Assembly (NCBI RefSeq): GCF_030643805.1
Contig: NZ_CP094656.1
Location: 3,162,001 to 3,226,000 of the forward strand
Length of the DNA stretch: 64,000 nucleotides
DNA from: Alkalihalobacillus sp. AL-G
GTDB taxonomy: Bacteria; Bacillota; Bacilli; Bacillales; Fictibacillaceae
Reading direction: 5' to 3'
Shown: piece by piece, positions 25,485-34,765 of the stretch
How positions within the stretch are numbered: the first letter of the stretch is position 1
How the letters are laid out: every line of letters begins with the position of its first letter
Translations under genes and position numbers: made by a program
Notes under the pieces: model-generated
The model's database searches: none
Told to the model about the DNA's origin: nothing
What the model saw: only the letters and a program-made list of their open reading frames with translations

Positions 25485-25916
25485 ATGGTTCCGTTTATTG
25501 TTCTAATTGTTACTTTTCTCATGTTTAGTGTAATTGGTTTTTTTGAATTACCTTTGAATGAATGGCAGACATCGTTGCGCCTCGCTATTGCTCTTATGTT
25601 CTTATTTACAGCAATGGCGCATTGGGGAAAGAGACGTCCAAATCTTATTAAAATGGTACCTCCTTGGTTGCCAATTCCCAATTTCATCGTAACTATTACA
25701 GGAATATTAGAGATTACTGGCGCTATAGGTCTACTGATACCAATCACTTCAAGTATCGCTTCGATATGTTTGGCCATTTTACTAATTGTTATGTTTCCGG
25801 CTAATATTCGTGCTGCAAAGTTAAGTGTCAAGATTGGTGAAAGACCAGCAACTTCCCTATTACCAAGAACAATCCTGCAGTTTATATTTGTTACTGCGGT
25901 AATTTTAGCCGGGTAG
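25485..25916 (+). CDS. DoxX-family membrane protein
   Basis: A 143-residue, four-helix protein with LRLAIALMFLFTAMAHW, ITGILEITGAIGLLIPI and a C-terminal helix. The LEITGAIGLLIP region is typical of DoxX. ATG 25485 follows TAGGAGGAGATG. It is the last gene of the TetR operon, followed by a terminator-like hairpin. DoxX proteins are linked to redox or sulfur stress in some bacteria; the role here is inferred. Confidence 0.85.
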   Translation: MVPFIVLIVTFLMFSVIGFFELPLNEWQTSLRLAIALMFLFTAMAHWGKRRPNLIKMVPPWLPIPNFIVTITGILEITGAIGLLIPITSSIASICLAILLIVMFPANIRAAKLSVKIGERPATSLLPRTILQFIFVTAVILAG

Positions 25917-25943
25917 TGAATTTGTAGTATATTCCAAAACAAA

Positions 25944-25974
25944 GACGCTTTCCCTATTATGAAAAGCGCCCTTT
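25944..25974 (+). terminator. Imperfect hairpin after DoxX
   Basis: GACGCTTT and AAAGCGCC pair imperfectly and are followed by CTTT. Intergenic sequence from here to 26214 shows no gene. Confidence 0.5.
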
Positions 25975-26214
25975 AACGGAAGATCGTTCTGGAAATTTCG
26001 GATCAGTGATATTCAAAAAAGCCCCCATTGTGGAACAATTGACCATTAATTATTATTGTTCATATATCAATCTAATAGAAGTTCATAACTGTTGTATTCT
26101 CTTCCCCTATTATCAAAACCGCGTACGTTAATTGAAAAATGGCGCTTTTTATAATTAAAGCCTGTGTTTGATAAACAAGCAAACTGTTCCTTGATACTGA
26201 ATACGGTTTCTGAA

Positions 26215-26652
26215 TTATTCTAACTCATGATAATTCCATAAACCCAGCTGTCCTTTTGCAGCAATTAGATTATCCAAGACATTCACATTAGATAATAACC
26301 AACCATATCTACCTTTATTAAAATCACCAAGGTGATATTCATTTCCTGATGCAATGTAATATTCATTACCTAATACAGCTGAATCTCCTTTATCTTCAAT
26401 AACCTCAAAGCAACCTTCGAGATTACAAGTAGCAAGTATCATTCCCGTTGGTAAGTCGTTTAAGAGGACAATTCCGTGTTTTTTCAATGTTTGGACTATA
26501 GGTATCCTTTTAAAAGCAGTACGATCAATTTTCTTGCTTGAATGTATAGCTAAACTCCCTTTATACTTTGTTCTCCAAGACCTAGTTTCAAACTTTTTTT
26601 CACCAAGAGCAATAAGCGTTGCCCAGGGTTGTATAATTGAAATTACTTTCAC
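26215..26652 (-). CDS. ASCH-domain protein
   Basis: About 145 residues with the ASCH (ASC-1 homology) fold: ISIIQPWATLIALGEKKFET at the N-terminus, then RSWRTKYKGSLAIHSSKK and a C-terminal GRYGWLLSNV. ASCH domains bind RNA or nucleotides, often in RNA-related roles. The start is GTG 26652 or the TTG one codon earlier, both close after AGGAA. The gene is single. Confidence 0.82.
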   Translation of the reverse strand: MKVISIIQPWATLIALGEKKFETRSWRTKYKGSLAIHSSKKIDRTAFKRIPIVQTLKKHGIVLLNDLPTGMILATCNLEGCFEVIEDKGDSAVLGNEYYIASGNEYHLGDFNKGRYGWLLSNVNVLDNLIAAKGQLGLWNYHELE

Positions 26653-26838
26653 CAAAATTCCTACCTTCCTTACGTCTGAAAGTATATTAATTTCTACGTT
26701 GTTTTACTTCTTCAAGTATTCTGAGGCTTTACTTCAATAATAAGAAGCTAATCTCTTCTTAAATTAAAGCCCCCTTTTCATGAAGACAAGATTCATTTCA
26801 TTAATGAGTAATACCTCCGATTTTGGAATAATCCATGT

Positions 26839-27165
26839 TTAGTGGCGTGGCCCCCACAACATTACTGACACTCCAAATATACATATTAATGCTCCAATCC
26901 AATCATAAAAATCAGGAGTTTTTTTATCAATTCCCCACCCCCATAAAATGGATAGTACTATAAAAACTCCTCCATACGCTGCATACACTCTCCCAAATGA
27001 GGGGAATGTTTGGAAGGTTGCAATAACACCATACAAAGCTAATGCTACCCCTCCTAACACACCCCAATACCATGGATAACCATCTCTTAAAGATAGCCAA
27101 ATAAGGTAACCTCCCCCAATTTCAGCAAGTCCAGCTAACAAAAAAAGAAAAATCACTAACGTCAA
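26839..27165 (-). CDS. YnfA/UPF0060 family membrane protein
   Basis: A 108-residue protein with four membrane helices ([78 protein letters not shown]). The length matches the YnfA family. TTG 27165 is 8 bases after GGGAG and is preferred; an ATG at 27207 has no site and overlaps the MerR gene. It follows the MerR gene on the same strand, so both likely form one operon. YnfA is a small transporter-like protein. Confidence 0.82.
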   Translation of the reverse strand: MTLVIFLFLLAGLAEIGGGYLIWLSLRDGYPWYWGVLGGVALALYGVIATFQTFPSFGRVYAAYGGVFIVLSILWGWGIDKKTPDFYDWIGALICIFGVSVMLWGPRH

Positions 27166-27190
27166 TATTGTATCTCCCTTCAACCTAACA

Positions 27191-27592
27191 CTAATCGCAC
27201 TTTCCATTTGGTTTTACTTTGGCAAAACATTCCGTCCAGGTTAAACATTTACATTGTAATCCAGAGTTTAAGATATCGAGCATAGCATTGATTTGATTCT
27301 TTTTTTCTTCTAGTTCGACGCGTTTTGTGCTTGCCATCTGTTTCCAACGATCCGACGGAGCTGTTTGTTGATCGAAACCTTCCAGAAGAATTATAACCTC
27401 TTGATTATTAAAACCCGCTGAATGGGCTATTTTTATAAACTTTATTTGATCCAATACTTGACTTGTATATCGTCTTTGCCCATTGACCCTCTTGGGATTC
27501 GGAAGCAATCCAATTGATTCATAATATCGTATCGCAGATGCCCTGATATCTGCTTCTCTTTCTAAATCACCGATTGTAAGTAAAGAATTCAT
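27191..27592 (-). CDS. MerR-family regulator with C-terminal Cys motif
   Basis: A 133-residue MerR protein. The winged HTH ([20 protein letters not shown]) is followed by [20 protein letters not shown], a dimerisation helix, and a C-terminal Cys cluster (CKCLTWTEC and a final CD). The Cys pattern suggests metal or redox sensing rather than a drug ligand. It is divergent from a small Cys-containing membrane protein across a classical 19-base-spacer promoter. Confidence 0.88.
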   Translation of the reverse strand: MNSLLTIGDLEREADIRASAIRYYESIGLLPNPKRVNGQRRYTSQVLDQIKFIKIAHSAGFNNQEVIILLEGFDQQTAPSDRWKQMASTKRVELEEKKNQINAMLDILNSGLQCKCLTWTECFAKVKPNGKCD

Positions 27593-27605
27593 TTTTAATC
27601 ACCTC

Positions 27606-27636
27606 TTGACTTAAAGTTTACTTTAAGTATTATACT
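27606..27636 (+). promoter_or_regulatory. MerR-type promoter with central dyad
   Basis: TTGACT (27606-27611) and TATACT (27631-27636) are separated by 19 bases, the long spacer expected of MerR-activated promoters. The dyad CTTAAAGTTTACTTTAAG (27610-27627) fills the spacer. It drives the rightward small membrane protein gene. Confidence 0.8.
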
Positions 27637-27662
27637 TTTACAAATAAGAGGAGGAATTATAC

Positions 27663-27899
27663 ATGAAAAAAACAGTAGCAGGTATTGGTTTAGTAGGTGT
27701 ATGCACATTGTGTTGTTTATTTCCGCCGCTTTTAATTGGATTAGCTGGAATCGCGGGTATAGGTTTAGGTTTTTGGAAATGGGGACTCGTATTAAGTGCT
27801 TTATCATTGGTTGTTTATCTATTAACAAGAAAAACCTATCAATATAATAAAAATGAGGACTGTGATTGTTCTAAATCTTGTAAAACGTACAATTCGTGA
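27663..27899 (+). CDS. Small metal-transport-like membrane protein (MerF/MerT-like)
   Basis: A 78-residue protein with two membrane helices. The first contains a vicinal Cys pair in CTLCCLFPPLLIGLAG, resembling MerF/MerT mercury carriers, and the C-terminus has DCDCSKSCK, a possible second metal site. ATG 27663 follows GAGGAGG. The MerR promoter lies just upstream. Mercury or another thiophilic metal is the natural guess, but the family identity is not certain. Confidence 0.65.
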   Translation: MKKTVAGIGLVGVCTLCCLFPPLLIGLAGIAGIGLGFWKWGLVLSALSLVVYLLTRKTYQYNKNEDCDCSKSCKTYNS

Positions 27900-28029
27900 A
27901 GGAGGATTATATTTGAAAACCAAAAGAATATTTAGATAATTGAGCTTTTATAATTTAACACTCAATTAGTAAACCGAGACCTAGATCACTTTAAAATAAA
28001 AATAATATATGATTGGAGAGATATAAACG

Positions 28030-28362
28030 GTGAGCCAAAATAATTGTAGGAGCAAAAACACACTGAACCTTTCTTGTAATCTTTTTGCTATTAACTCTAA
28101 GGAAAGATCTTATTATTACGACCTTAGAAATGAATTGAGCACATATCTTTCTGTGAAAGAAACAACTTCGGGGTATACATTTATTTACCCCAATCGTTCT
28201 TCGGTATTAATAAAAGTTGTGAAATGGATATCTTATGAATATCAGTGCTGTCCATTTATTCACTTTTCAATTAATGTAAGTGGTGAATCAGATGTAATAG
28301 AAGTAGATCTGACAGGTAATGAAGTTGTTAGAAATCTTTTGAAAGAAGAATTTAACTTATAG
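28030..28362 (+). CDS. Small CCPF-motif protein in a mer-like locus
   Basis: A 110-residue soluble protein with FAINSKERSYYYDLRNELST and the motif YEYQCCPFIHFSINVSGESD followed by IEVDLTGNE. I recall a similar CCPF motif in small proteins near mercury or arsenic resistance genes, but I cannot name the family. GTG 28030 follows GGAGAG by about 9 bases. It lies 130 bases downstream of the small Cys-rich membrane protein and probably shares the MerR-controlled promoter. A metal-binding role through the Cys pair is inference. Confidence 0.6.
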   Translation: MSQNNCRSKNTLNLSCNLFAINSKERSYYYDLRNELSTYLSVKETTSGYTFIYPNRSSVLIKVVKWISYEYQCCPFIHFSINVSGESDVIEVDLTGNEVVRNLLKEEFNL

Positions 28363-28673
28363 TAAAATTAAGACCTCTTGTGTCTCTGGTGGATACAAGG
28401 GGATCGTTTATTTAATAAAAGATAATGATGAAGACCGTATGTACAAAAAATCTTATTCAATTATATGGGCATATAGAAATAAAGATATTTTTTTACTTCT
28501 TCAAAAACATTATCATTCAAATAATTTATATTTCCTACCCTTTACTCCTCTCTAAAATCCGCTGTTAAAAAGCCCTCTCCTCAATGTAAACTGAGCGTTG
28601 TCATATGTATACCAAGCGTTTATAGCTTTATAATGATCAAGACGATAAACTGAATATGAAGGAGGCAGATAAC
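28363..28673. other. Intergenic region with a weak hairpin
   Basis: CCTCTTGTGTC and GATACAAGGGG (28373-28402) form an imperfect stem after the CCPF gene. The rest is AT-rich with no gene. GAAGGAGG near 28661 serves the next gene. Confidence 0.5.
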
Positions 28674-29240
28674 ATGAAAATTGGTGATCAAATTCGGACG
28701 GCACGCAAAAATGAAAATCTTTCACAAGAGCAATTGGGACAAAAAATGAATGTTACCAGACAAGCTATTTATAAATGGGAAAGTGGAAAAGGATACCCGG
28801 ATATTCAAAATTTAATTATGCTAAGTGAATTATTTGAAATCAGTATCGATGAGTTAATAAAGGGAGACAGTTCCTTTCAACGTAAAATCAAAGTTAAAAG
28901 GGGTACAGGTATGTTCTCCGATCGCAATTTTTTATCATCATTAAGCTATTTTAGTTTCTTTTTCGCGCCATTTTTTTTCCCACTCCTTACCATGATATTC
29001 GGGTATGAAGAAATAAAGCGGCATGGAAAAAGAGCACTTATATCTCATTTAATTCCAATTACAACATTTATTTTTATGGTAATCATTTATATGATCATCT
29101 ATTTTCTATCTACACAAGTAGAAGGAATAGGTGTGCCTAATTCCACAGTAGTTGGCAGCAGCATGATCTTACTCGCTCTGATCACGATAGGTGTTGCTAT
29201 ATGGAGTATTAAGGAAGGTGTAAAGCAATTAAGGTCATAA
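28674..29240 (+). CDS. XRE regulator with membrane-spanning C-terminus
   Basis: A 188-residue protein. The N-terminal XRE HTH (NLSQEQLGQKMNVTRQAIYK) is followed from residue 85 by about three membrane segments (YFSFFFAPFFFPLLTMIFGY, LIPITTFIFMVIIYMIIYFL and MILLALITIGVAIWS). It is therefore a membrane-tethered regulator. ATG 28674 follows GAAGGAGG by 8 bases. It immediately precedes a truncated membrane protein gene. Confidence 0.85.
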   Translation: MKIGDQIRTARKNENLSQEQLGQKMNVTRQAIYKWESGKGYPDIQNLIMLSELFEISIDELIKGDSSFQRKIKVKRGTGMFSDRNFLSSLSYFSFFFAPFFFPLLTMIFGYEEIKRHGKRALISHLIPITTFIFMVIIYMIIYFLSTQVEGIGVPNSTVVGSSMILLALITIGVAIWSIKEGVKQLRS

Positions 29241-29280
29241 GTTTTTAATAATGAAAACAAATTTCTTAGAGGAGATAAAA

Positions 29281-29425
29281 ATGAATGAAATAAAGGATAA
29301 TCCCTTCTGGTTTCCCGGAAGCTGGGTAGGTGGAATATCACTCATCGTGGGACCAATCCTAGTTCTCTTGGCCACACTGCTTCGTAGCCAATTCCATTTC
29401 TTTTTTGATTCTCAGTTGACGCACG
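29281..29425 (+). pseudogene. Truncated membrane protein gene (5' fragment)
   Basis: ATG 29281, with GAGGAG upstream, opens a typical start: PFWFPGSWVGGISLIVGPIL leading to a membrane helix and QFHFFF. After about residue 42 the frame runs into unrelated sequence that reads better on the other strand, so the rest of the gene is lost. It probably formed an operon with the XRE gene. The function of the intact gene is unknown. Confidence 0.65.
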
Positions 29426-29536
29426 TTAGTTGTCTTTGGGCTCTTCACTCGCACCTTCCATGGGCGCATCGATCATCTGGCGTTTCAGCTGATCGACCTC
29501 CAGAATCTTAAGATAGCCACGGAAACTGTCGACAAA
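29426..29536 (-). pseudogene. C-terminal fragment of an unknown gene
   Basis: On the minus strand the frame reads FVDSFRGYLKILEVDQLKRQ, then MIDAPMEGASEEPKDN and a stop at 29426. It has no start and a stop just upstream, and its codons are more GC-rich than its neighbours. It looks like the tail of a gene brought here by a rearrangement. I do not recognise it. Confidence 0.45.
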
Positions 29537-30083
29537 TCATATTCAGCTTTTCATATTATACGTCATTTTAACGAACAAATAATGCGTTAAATACTCCCGA
29601 GATAAAAGTATACTAAGTTATCCTTGAGCTCTAAGTTCTCATTAAACATTAACTTCCTCATTACTCAAAGAGCAATCACTTTTTGAAACAAATCGCCGCC
29701 TTTAATAAACCTTTTTGGTTTTTTACAGTAAATTTTCTACTTTTTAAATAAACCCACATGTCTTTAACGTATCTCCATCCGTTATGGTCTAGGGTAAAAA
29801 TAACAACGATTCCACTTATCAAACAGCGATTATTGTTTTATTTCCTTTCTTCAATTAAGACTTCCTATGGGTATATTTCAATTACAGATTGGCTTGACCA
29901 TGGAAAAATAAGTTGATGCTTGGGAGGCAGAAATTTTATCATTTGCTCAACTCGATTTTCAAATTCTTTATCAAATTCAACCAATCCAGAGGGTTGTCGA
30001 GATTCTTTTTAGCAATACGTATGAACATTACATTGATCTAAGCGATGTGGACGTTGCTAAAATCAATATGAAACAACCAATAT
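29537..30083. other. Patchwork region of decayed fragments
   Basis: No intact gene. A minus frame without a normal start (29676-29830, DHNGWRYVKDMWVYLKSRKF) and a plus frame without a start (29925-30085, IDLSDVDVAKINMKQPI) survive between AT-rich stretches. The region looks like decayed genes between the XRE gene and kynA. Confidence 0.4.
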
Positions 30084-30116
30084 AAAAAAGCACATGATTT
30101 CATGGAAACCACATGC
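30084..30116 (-). terminator. Terminator after kynA
   Basis: A 12-bp stem with G-U pairs (GCATGTGGTTTC / GAAATCATGTGC) and a 3-base loop is followed by TTTTTT on the minus strand. Confidence 0.75.
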
Positions 30117-30132
30117 CTTTTATTGAGTAGAT

Positions 30133-30987
30133 TTATAGTTGTGTTCGGATGTCCCAAAGCTCTGGGAAGAATCGATGGTCCAGTACTTTTTTCAAGTAGG
30201 AAACTCCGGATGATCCGCCTGTCCCCATTTTATGACCGATGATCCGCTCGACTGTTTTCATATGCCGGAATCGCCACTGCTGTAGCCAATCCTCAATGTC
30301 GACAAGCTTCTCCGCCAACTGATACAGATCCCAATATTGATCGACATTACGATATACCTCTACCCAAGCTGCTTGAACCGTTTCATCCCCTTCATACGTT
30401 TCAGAGAAATCACGATTCATCAGGTCTGGATTGATGTCAAATCCAGCTTCTGAAAGTGCCTGAATGGCAACATCATAAATGCTTGGTGCTTCGAAGGCTT
30501 CTTTTAGATGCGCATGCAATTCCGGGTCTTTTTTATAAATCGTCAATACGTGCGGTGTTTTGTAGCCGAGTGCAAATTCAATCATGCGATATTGGTACGA
30601 TTGGAAGCCAGAAGCTTGTCCGAGCTTATCTCGAAATTCCAAGTACTCGGCAGGCGTCAACGTTGAAAGAACATCCCATGCCTGGATAATTTGCGATTGA
30701 ACCTTCGATACACGAGCGAGCATCTTAAACGCTGGCTGAAGCTCTCCTTTTTTGATCGAGTCGATCGCTGCATTCAACTCGTGAAGAATCATTTTCATCC
30801 ATAGTTCACTGACTTGATGAATGATGATGAAAAGCATTTCATCGTGATGACCAGACAAGCGTTTTTGACTGGATAAAAGACTGTCTAGCTGCAGGTACTC
30901 ACCATACGTCATGTTATTGACAAAGTCGGTATGAATTCCTTTTTCTGTTACATACTTTTCCTTTTTAGGTTGATTGTTGTTTGTCAT
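30133..30987 (-). CDS. kynA: Tryptophan 2,3-dioxygenase
   Basis: A 284-residue heme dioxygenase opening the indole ring of L-tryptophan to N-formylkynurenine, the first step of the kynurenine pathway. Family motifs: [35 protein letters not shown] (His for substrate), AGFQ-like [14 protein letters not shown], and the C-terminal heme His in [23 protein letters not shown] 30987 is 8 bases after AAGGAG; a GTG at 30996 is too close. It follows kynU by 12 bases in one operon. Length and motifs are normal. Confidence 0.96.
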   Translation of the reverse strand: MTNNNQPKKEKYVTEKGIHTDFVNNMTYGEYLQLDSLLSSQKRLSGHHDEMLFIIIHQVSELWMKMILHELNAAIDSIKKGELQPAFKMLARVSKVQSQIIQAWDVLSTLTPAEYLEFRDKLGQASGFQSYQYRMIEFALGYKTPHVLTIYKKDPELHAHLKEAFEAPSIYDVAIQALSEAGFDINPDLMNRDFSETYEGDETVQAAWVEVYRNVDQYWDLYQLAEKLVDIEDWLQQWRFRHMKTVERIIGHKMGTGGSSGVSYLKKVLDHRFFPELWDIRTQL

Positions 30988-30999
30988 ATGATCCACTCC

Positions 31000-32286
31000 T
31001 TATGCTACAACTCCGCGTTTATTTTCGAATTTCTTGTATTGTTCTTCTTCCATGATCTTTTTTAAAATCTGAACCGATTTCCACACTTCTTCAAAAGTAT
31101 TATAAAGTGCAACGGGTGCAAGACGGATTCCATTCGGGTTGCGGAAGTCCGGTACGATATTGTTTTCTTTTAACGCTTTGCAAATCCGTGCTGCTTCTTT
31201 ATGTTCAAGGTAGACGTGTCCCCCACGCCGATCGTCAACTAAAGGATTGCTGATTTTAAAATCAAAGTCCTTTAGCTCATGGTTGATCAAATCCATCAAA
31301 TAACGCGTTAGACGTAACGATTTTTCACGAAGGCGATCGATTCCAGCTTCGTTAAAAATCTCAAGCGACCCGATTAATGGGGCGACACTCAACATGTGCG
31401 GCGTACCGATTTGAAATGCCCCTGCATTGTTTGCCGGAGTCAGCTGATGATCCATGTCAAACTGCTTCTGTTTGTCAGAGCTGAACCATCCGGATAGTCC
31501 CGGAGTTGTCCCGAGATGCTTTTCATTCACATACAAGCCGCCAACCCCGCCAGGCCCAGCATTCAAATACTTGTAATTGCACCAGAACGCAAAGTCAACG
31601 CCCCATTCACTTAACGAATGCGGGATAGCCCCGATCGAATGACATAGGTCAAAGCCGATCACGATATTCCGCTTGTGTGCTTCCTCAGTCAACCGCTTCA
31701 TATCAAGCACTTGACCGCTTCTATACATGACACCAGGAAGCATGATCAGGGCAACGTCATCCGTCATCGCTGCAATGATGTCCTCCTCCTCGACGATTCG
31801 TCCGTCCTTACTTTTCACTTGAATCAAGTGCTCATCAGGATCGTACCCCTTCAGCTTAAGTTGGCTTTGGAGTGCGTATATATCGGAAGGGAACGTCAAT
31901 TCATCCGCTAAAATTTTCGTTCGGCTACCCTTTGGCTCAAAAAAAGTTGAAACGAGCTGATGCAGATTGACCGTGGTGGAACCGGTTACAATTACTTCTT
32001 CAGATTTAGCACCAACAAGCGGAGCGGACATCTCCCCCAACTGTTCTGAGAGATAAAACCAAGGGTGCTTCCCTTCCGTCCAACCGTCGATCCCAAGCTT
32101 TTTCCAGGAATCTAATATATCAAGTAATGCTGTTTCTGCACGTGTTGAAAGTAACCCAAGTGAATTTCCATCTAAATAGATTGCGTCCTCTTTTACGTAA
32201 AATTCGTTTCGAAAGCTTGCGAGTTCATCTTCTTTGTCTAATTGTAGTGCATAATCACGTGAAGGATCTACTGCATTTATGCTCAT
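31000..32286 (-). CDS. kynU: Kynureninase
   Basis: A 428-residue PLP enzyme hydrolysing kynurenine to anthranilate and alanine. The PLP Lys is in [20 protein letters not shown], Asp in [16 protein letters not shown] binds the pyridine N, and [10 protein letters not shown] opens the protein. It is first in the operon; ATG 32286 follows GAAGGGAACG at a longer spacing. With kynA this degrades tryptophan to anthranilate, but no kynB (formamidase) lies next to them. Confidence 0.96.
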   Translation of the reverse strand: MSINAVDPSRDYALQLDKEDELASFRNEFYVKEDAIYLDGNSLGLLSTRAETALLDILDSWKKLGIDGWTEGKHPWFYLSEQLGEMSAPLVGAKSEEVIVTGSTTVNLHQLVSTFFEPKGSRTKILADELTFPSDIYALQSQLKLKGYDPDEHLIQVKSKDGRIVEEEDIIAAMTDDVALIMLPGVMYRSGQVLDMKRLTEEAHKRNIVIGFDLCHSIGAIPHSLSEWGVDFAFWCNYKYLNAGPGGVGGLYVNEKHLGTTPGLSGWFSSDKQKQFDMDHQLTPANNAGAFQIGTPHMLSVAPLIGSLEIFNEAGIDRLREKSLRLTRYLMDLINHELKDFDFKISNPLVDDRRGGHVYLEHKEAARICKALKENNIVPDFRNPNGIRLAPVALYNTFEEVWKSVQILKKIMEEEQYKKFENKRGVVA

Positions 32287-32377
32287 ATTGTATCGTTCCC
32301 TTCAATGTTAGTAATCAATAACTCTACTATACTATTCATCGGTATATAAAATAAAGGCTGTATTTTGAAATAAGCAA

Positions 32378-33064
32378 CTAGTAGATAAAGGGAACCAGCT
32401 TCTTAGATTTTTTTTGATATTCTACAAAATCCTTCCCGTACTTCTCCTCCAAATGACGATCAAGCATCGGGATGTTATAAAAAACGAACAAGCAAATCAG
32501 AAGTAGAGGGATCAGAAGTGCCCAAGGATTACGAGTTAAAAGAGCAAGGGCAGTCACCCATAACACATCGCCAAAATAATTGATGTGTGTGGAATACTTG
32601 AACAATCCTTCATCATACACTTTCCCTTTGTTCTCAGGTCGCTTTTTCCATTGATCCCGTTTCCATTCTGAAAACGTATTGACCCAAGAACCGGCTAAAA
32701 ACAACAAAACAATCATGCCATCCCAAATCGTAATCGCCTCTGCAGTTGTCAAGCTGAACAAAGAAAAGCCGATGTAATAAAGTCCGAATGCAAACGGAAT
32801 GCTGAATGCCTCCTCCCAGTGAATCGAACGTTTCAACAAATAGTAGATTGTGAACATCATTCTAATGTAAACAATCATATACAATATCAACAACATCAGC
32901 TGCCTAGACCCATTTCCAGGTCCCAATGTCCAACCCCACCAACTATTTAATGTCTCTTCTCCTCCAAATAAAATCCATCCCGAAGTAGCAAGAATGACGG
33001 TTTGTATAATGGTTAATACGATACGCTGAGGCATGGATTTTCCCTTATATTGATATAAACTCAT
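32378..33064 (-). CDS. Isoprenylcysteine methyltransferase-like membrane protein (DUF1295 type)
   Basis: A 228-residue integral membrane protein with about six helices. The C-terminal part has the fold signature of the steroid reductase/ICMT group: GLFKYSTHINYFGDVLWV and DRHLEEKYGKDFVEYQKK. ATG 33064 follows GAGGTG; an ATG three codons earlier is too near. The substrate is unknown. It is divergent from a TetR gene that may control it. Confidence 0.8.
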   Translation of the reverse strand: MSLYQYKGKSMPQRIVLTIIQTVILATSGWILFGGEETLNSWWGWTLGPGNGSRQLMLLILYMIVYIRMMFTIYYLLKRSIHWEEAFSIPFAFGLYYIGFSLFSLTTAEAITIWDGMIVLLFLAGSWVNTFSEWKRDQWKKRPENKGKVYDEGLFKYSTHINYFGDVLWVTALALLTRNPWALLIPLLLICLFVFYNIPMLDRHLEEKYGKDFVEYQKKSKKLVPFIY

Positions 33065-33216
33065 ACCATACACCTCTTCATTGAAGTTTTGAAATCATAA
33101 CTTGATAATGTTTCATAATTATTATATGCTTTACTAACTAGCAGTACAAGAATTTTTTGAAATATTTTAAAGTTTATATTTCAAAAATATATTTATTAGA
33201 GACAGAGGTGGAGGAC

Positions 33217-33810
33217 TTGAACGGCTTTGAACAGCGGAGTGAGTTGAAAAAGTCACAAATCAGGCAAGCGGCACTTAAGCTATTATCTAAGTTAGAACCA
33301 TTCACAATCAAAGACATAGCAAAGGAAGCCAAAGTGTCACAAGTTAGTATTTATAATTACTTCGGAAGTAAAGATTCTCTTCTAATGGATATCATGAAAA
33401 ATCAAATGGAAAGTACAGTCGCAGAGTACCATACATCTTTAAAACGAGACATTGCCTTTCCAGATATCATAAAATCAATAATGATGAACGAAAACTTGAT
33501 TTTAAATTTTATGAATACATGTTTGGAAGAAATCAATGAAAAGGAACCATTCCTGAAGATGGTTGAGGAGTTTCAAAAAGAACAGTTAATCCCTTATTTT
33601 ATTGAATTGATGGAGATGGGAAGTAATCTAGGTTACATCGCTCCAAACCTACAAACTTCAGATTTACTCTTCTACTTTTCAATGTACCAAAGGGAGATGC
33701 ATTACTTGACCAAGCAAAAAACCAACTTGCAAAATAAAAATGAGGAAGCTTCAATTTCTGAGGAAAAGCTCGTTCAACTGTTCTTTTATGGATTAATCGG
33801 GAAATCATAA
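33217..33810 (+). CDS. TetR-family regulator
   Basis: A 197-residue regulator with HTH FTIKDIAKEAKVSQVSIYNY followed by FGSKDSLLMDIM. TTG 33217 follows AGAGGTGGAGG; a longer frame from 33157 lacks a site. It is divergent from the ICMT-like gene across 150 bases, so regulation of that gene is plausible. A shared terminator separates it from the amidohydrolase. Confidence 0.85.
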   Translation: MNGFEQRSELKKSQIRQAALKLLSKLEPFTIKDIAKEAKVSQVSIYNYFGSKDSLLMDIMKNQMESTVAEYHTSLKRDIAFPDIIKSIMMNENLILNFMNTCLEEINEKEPFLKMVEEFQKEQLIPYFIELMEMGSNLGYIAPNLQTSDLLFYFSMYQREMHYLTKQKTNLQNKNEEASISEEKLVQLFFYGLIGKS

Positions 33811-33821
33811 ATGCGGAATTC

Positions 33822-33854
33822 AAAAAACACCGATTGGATAAACCGACCGGTGTT
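33822..33854 (-). terminator. Terminator between TetR and amidohydrolase genes
   Basis: ACACCG and CGGTGT arms with an inner TTGG/CCGA pairing. The minus-strand reading ends in TTTTTT, so it serves the amidohydrolase gene best. Confidence 0.8.
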
Positions 33855-33867
33855 CTGATATCTCGTT

Positions 33868-34722
33868 TTATAAATATTTTTCTATCTTAGGGAATACCTT
33901 CAATGCAGTATTGTAGAACACATCCTCGTGATACCCCTTTGGAATGATGTCTTTTACGAATTCAATGTACGGTTCAACTGGTACGAGCGGCCAATCTGTA
34001 CCGAACAAGAACTTTTTATAATTATCGGTGAACGTCAATGCATGCCTCAGGTGATTAAAGAAGCGTGGTGAATCTTGATACCGTTTAATGTCAGCAGCAG
34101 TTCCGACCACTAATCCTGATAAATCGGCAAACATATTCCGGTTTTTGTATACAACCTCAGCACCATCTAATGTCCATGGGTCACCGAAATGTGCCATCAC
34201 AAAGTTCACATCACGGTGTTGTACGGCTACTTCGTCTAATGTCAGCGGATGTGAGTACTTCAATAATCCACGTTCAGAATATGTATCGCCTGTATGGAAA
34301 ACGACCGGAAGCTCGTATTTTGCAGCAAGCTTGTAAATAGGCTGGTAAACGTCGTCATACGCATAAAAAGGATAATAGCCTAAGTAGATTTTGATTCCAA
34401 CAACTCCTGGATCATCGAGCGTTTTTTCGAGGTCGCTTAAGTCCTGTGATTCAAGCTGATAAGGATTGACCCCCACACAATAAACGATGGATGCCGGGAT
34501 ACGTGCGTCAAGATCCAATCCCATCGGTGTAGGGGAAGAAGGATCCGGAAACCCCTCCTTCTCTTTTTCAACCAACCCCATCCCTATTCCCAGGACAACA
34601 TTCGCGTCCTCATACTCCTTCACGATACCATCATACGAATAATTGACTTTTGATAGGTCGGTGGCTGTTTTTTTGAAGCTTTCAATCTCTGAAAAATGCA
34701 TATGTGCGTCAATGATTTTCAT
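33868..34722 (-). CDS. Amidohydrolase family protein (amidohydrolase_2)
   Basis: A 284-residue TIM-barrel metal hydrolase or decarboxylase. Metal-site motifs: IIDAHMHFSE at the N-terminus, VVFHTGDTYSE, FVMAHFGDPW, and Asp in FLFGTDWPLVPVEPY. Such proteins include ACMSD-type decarboxylases and lactonases. The substrate is unknown. ATG 34722 follows AAAGGG. Its upstream region is the 52-bp hairpin array, so the promoter must lie inside or beside that array. Confidence 0.85.
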   Translation of the reverse strand: MKIIDAHMHFSEIESFKKTATDLSKVNYSYDGIVKEYEDANVVLGIGMGLVEKEKEGFPDPSSPTPMGLDLDARIPASIVYCVGVNPYQLESQDLSDLEKTLDDPGVVGIKIYLGYYPFYAYDDVYQPIYKLAAKYELPVVFHTGDTYSERGLLKYSHPLTLDEVAVQHRDVNFVMAHFGDPWTLDGAEVVYKNRNMFADLSGLVVGTAADIKRYQDSPRFFNHLRHALTFTDNYKKFLFGTDWPLVPVEPYIEFVKDIIPKGYHEDVFYNTALKVFPKIEKYL

Positions 34723-34765
34723 AGCTACCCTTTCTTGATCACTTAATGATATCTATTTTTTCGTG

